A stretch of DNA of 5,886 bases from Candidatus Uhrbacteria bacterium RIFOXYA2_FULL_40_9 (GTDB lineage Bacteria; Patescibacteriota; Patescibacteriia; UBA9934; GWF2-40-263), in contig MGEY01000028.1 in the NCBI GenBank assembly GCA_001791615.1, positions 2,446 to 8,331 of the forward strand, written 5' to 3'. The position numbers were made by a program, and so were the translations under genes. Positions within the stretch are counted from its first letter, which is position 1; each line of letters begins with the position of its first letter. The notes under the pieces are model-generated. The model was not told where the DNA came from, did not search any database, and saw only the letters and a program-made list of their open reading frames with translations. Of the stretch, positions 4,413-5,886 are shown in pieces.

Positions 4413-5138
4413 TTACTCTGCGTTTGTATAAACCGTATCCACATCTTCATTTTCATCTAACGCATCGAGAAGCGTTTCAAGTTGTTCTTGTTCCTCTTTT
4501 GTTGAAACAGGAACACGATCTTTTGGAAAATATTCGATACCAGCTCCATCTGGCTTTAAGGAAAGTGATTCAAGAGCCCCAACCACAGCTTGGAGATCCC
4601 CAACTTCTGATACTACTTGTAAAGTACCTTCTGATTCTTGAATATCTTGTGCTCCTGCTTCAATCATCGCGAGTTCAAAGGCTTCACGATCTTTTATTTG
4701 TTTTGGTTCTAAAAAGGTAACAACCCCCTTTCTTTCAAACATCCACATCACACTTCCTGGATTTCCTATTGTGCCTCCATGCTTACCAACAAGATATTTT
4801 ACTTCCGCTACAGTTCGATTTCGATTATCAGATAAGCACTGGACAAGGAAAGCAACACCTCCAGGCCCAAATCCTTCATAGATAATTTCTTCAATCTGTC
4901 CTTCTGCTCCTTCTCCAGTTCCACGTTTAATGGATCGCTCAATATTCTCTTTTGGCATGTTTGCAGCTTTTGCCGCATCAATCGCAATACGCAACTGAAA
5001 ATTAAAAGAAGGATCATTTCCACCTTCACGTGTAGCAACCGTAATTCCCTTTGCAAGCTTAGTAAACATACCTGCACGCCTTGCATCCACGGCCCCTTTT
5101 CTTTTTTGAATATTATGCCATTTACTGTGTCCAGACAT
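4413..5138 (-). CDS. yebC: YebC/TACO1-family protein
   Basis: The 241-residue protein covers the full family length. It starts with the hallmark MSGHSKWHNIQKRKGAVDAR. The conserved ARREGGND-type loop appears as ATREGGNDPSFNFQLR (35-50), followed by NMPKENIERSIKRGTG (60-75) and YEGFGPGG (87-94). The later FERKGVV and KPDGAGIEYFPKDRVPV segments belong to domains II and III. Family members are cytoplasmic. They were long annotated as transcriptional regulators, and more recent work ties YebC/TACO1 to relieving ribosome stalls at proline-rich stretches; which applies here cannot be seen. The tail ends in an acidic stretch (ALDENEDVDTVYTNAE). The ATG at 5138 is fixed by the motif, although no Shine-Dalgarno precedes it and the leader is only about 20 nt. 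It is first in an operon with ruvC, a widespread pairing. Confidence 0.97.
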   Translation of the reverse strand: MSGHSKWHNIQKRKGAVDARRAGMFTKLAKGITVATREGGNDPSFNFQLRIAIDAAKAANMPKENIERSIKRGTGEGAEGQIEEIIYEGFGPGGVAFLVQCLSDNRNRTVAEVKYLVGKHGGTIGNPGSVMWMFERKGVVTFLEPKQIKDREAFELAMIEAGAQDIQESEGTLQVVSEVGDLQAVVGALESLSLKPDGAGIEYFPKDRVPVSTKEEQEQLETLLDALDENEDVDTVYTNAE

Positions 5139-5165
5139 AGATTTTGCTCAAATTCAATTGCCCCT

Positions 5166-5194
5166 ATCATACCGAATCAAATTGCATTGGACAA
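5166..5194 (-). promoter_or_regulatory. Sigma70-type promoter of yebC-ruvC
   Basis: The minus strand has TTGTCC (5194-5189), a 17-bp spacer and TATGAT (5171-5166). The predicted leader before the yebC ATG is about 20 nt and has no Shine-Dalgarno. Confidence 0.7.
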
Positions 5195-5206
5195 GTCATT
5201 CTTCTC

Positions 5207-5235
5207 TTGACAGTTTTCTCTATTCTCACTAATGT
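5207..5235 (+). promoter_or_regulatory. Probable promoter of the plus-strand hypothetical gene
   Basis: A perfect TTGACA (5207-5212) is followed after 17 bp by a weak TAATGT (5230-5235). It is back to back with the yebC promoter: the two -35 boxes are 12 bp apart. The leader to the ATG at 5268 would be about 25 nt. Confidence 0.5.
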
Positions 5236-5256
5236 TAGCCTACAAACACTAAATGC

Positions 5257-5262
5257 AGGAGG
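5257..5262 (+). promoter_or_regulatory. Perfect Shine-Dalgarno AGGAGG deciding the start at 5268
   Basis: AGGAGG lies 5 nt before ATG 5268 and is the only full-consensus ribosome binding site in the window. It points to a frame that closes at TGA 5349-5351, not to the frame of the long downstream ORF. Confidence 0.8.
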
Positions 5263-5267
5263 CTTCC

Positions 5268-5770
5268 ATGTTCCAGCAAAGTGGTGGGTGGGGAATCGTC
5301 TCATTGAAGTTCGAAAAGCTAGAACTTTTCGAAAAATGGCGACGATTATGAACGAGGTAGAGAAACTGTGTAAACAAGATCGCTTCTTGGTTATGCGTTT
5401 CTTGATTGAACTTGGATTCACTAAGCGTGATATGCAAATTGCCATGGATGTCAACAGTATCTGCACCATTAAGGACGATCTTGCAGAACTACGCATCAAA
5501 GTTCCAGAAGATATTCCTTCCCACCTCCTTCCGCAGGAAATACATCAACGACTCCGCAATGCATTTGTGGCTCTTTCCTACCTTGATGATCAAATTCAAA
5601 CACAACGAGCAACACCAGTGATGGTACTCATCCACTCTGTACTTAAGCGTTGGCTCGACATGCAACCCATTTTGGTCAACCCATCTCGTTATCCTTTCCC
5701 CACTCTCATCTATAGAGATGGGGAAGTCATCCCTTTTGAGAAACCAACCTTCACACGACTTCTCGCGTAA
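5268..5770 (+). CDS. Hypothetical protein of unknown function, with probable frameshift or coupled leader ORF
   Basis: The body reads in one frame from at least ATG 5336 (MATIMNEVEKLCKQ) to TAA 5768-5770. That frame is open back to 5144, but the early part runs through the promoter and has no ribosome binding site. The best site, AGGAGG, serves ATG 5268, whose frame gives MFQQSGGWGIVSLKFEKLE and then LFEKWRRL before TGA at 5349-5351. One extra A in the A5 run at 5332-5336 would join both into about 167 residues, with LFEK running into MATIMNEVEKLC as a continuous amphipathic helix. Alternatively, a 27-residue leader ends in ATGA overlapping a start at 5348. The protein is soluble, helical over its first two thirds, with a proline-rich tail (NPSRYPFPTLIYRDGEVIPF). 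I do not recognise the family. It is divergent from yebC and followed by a strong terminator, so probably monocistronic. Confidence 0.7.
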
Positions 5771-5772
5771 TT

Positions 5773-5796
5773 CCTCTGCACTGCAGAGGTTTTTTC
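5773..5796 (+). terminator. Intrinsic terminator of the hypothetical gene
   Basis: CCTCTGC (5773-5779) pairs with GCAGAGG (5783-5789) across a 3-nt loop, followed by six T. It begins 3 nt after the stop codon. Confidence 0.9.
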
Positions 5797-5805
5797 GGCT
5801 CTATG

Positions 5806-5886
5806 TCAAACAAGGTGATGCTTCATGAACGATACAAGCTGAACAAAGGGAATAAAAGCGAGCATCATCTTTGTAATGTAGTTATC
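5806..5886 (-). CDS. Possible 3' end of a convergent gene (27 codons)
   Basis: On the minus strand one frame is open from the window edge to TGA at 5808-5806 and ends in a hydrophobic stretch, MMLAFIPFVQLVSFMKHHLV. Its position, convergent with the hypothetical gene, is sensible. However, the plus strand also has an open frame here from ATG 5803 with no ribosome binding site, and 27 codons are too few to decide. Treat it as tentative. Confidence 0.3.
   Translation of the reverse strand, partial: DNYITKMMLAFIPFVQLVSFMKHHLV

Noticed and set aside
5144..5335. ATG 5144 as the start of the plus-strand gene
   Set aside because: This stretch contains the divergent promoters, has no ribosome binding site, and its translation (early hydrophobic run, then arginine-rich) looks unlike the rest. 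The AGGAGG site points to 5268 instead.
5268..5351. UGA read as an amino acid (recoded genetic code) to explain the early TGA
   Set aside because: Reading through TGA in that frame meets TAG a few codons later. The complete recognisable genes here all end in TAA, so there is no support for recoding.

Overview
The window reads as a bacterial chromosome segment with an AT-rich, compact layout, standard stop codons and weak Shine-Dalgarno use at most genes. The families present (a HAMP sensor ending in a VGRELRMIELKKKL coiled coil, a yebC-ruvC pair, small orphan proteins) suggest a Candidate Phyla Radiation (Patescibacteria) genome. That placement is an inference from memory of such genomes, not a demonstrated assignment.

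Left part (1-1581, minus strand). A membrane sensor with a helical extracellular domain, HAMP and a short coiled coil but no output domain is followed, with a 17-nt overlap, by a dCache-type sensor that runs off the left edge. The second gene carries an apparent one-base frameshift in a T7 run near its N-terminus. An extended -10 promoter lies just upstream of the pair.

Middle part (1624-2585): a tRNA island. tRNA-Pro(UGG) lies on the minus strand. tRNA-Gly(UCC), and then a cluster of tRNA-Pro(GGG), tRNA-Ala(CGC), a tRNA with a CCA (Trp) anticodon and tRNA-Gly(CCC), lie on the plus strand. All six genes encode their 3' CCA. Three transcription units have plausible -35/-10 promoters with 17-bp spacers and strong intrinsic terminators. 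Two anomalies stand out. The CCA-anticodon tRNA has about 41 extra nucleotides in its D-loop and unusual identity bases. Downstream of tRNA-Pro(UGG), the 3' end of that tRNA plus its terminator is duplicated, and the duplicate has a 41-nt GC-rich twin hairpin inserted in its T-loop. The same terminator sequence also recurs, inverted, at the end of the plus-strand cluster.

Right-centre part (2590-5194, minus strand). An HEXXH zinc metalloprotease of anthrax-lethal-factor (ATLF) type stands alone, convergent with the tRNA cluster. Upstream of it is a two-gene operon, yebC then ruvC, closed by a terminator.

Right end (5207-5886). A plus-strand gene of unknown function is divergent from yebC. 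Its best ribosome binding site points to an ATG in a different frame from its main body, so it either contains a one-base frameshift or has a translationally coupled leader ORF. It ends in a clear terminator. The last 80 bases may hold the 3' end of a convergent minus-strand gene.

The best candidates for something undescribed are the loop-expanded tRNA and the tRNA-Pro remnant carrying a twin hairpin.
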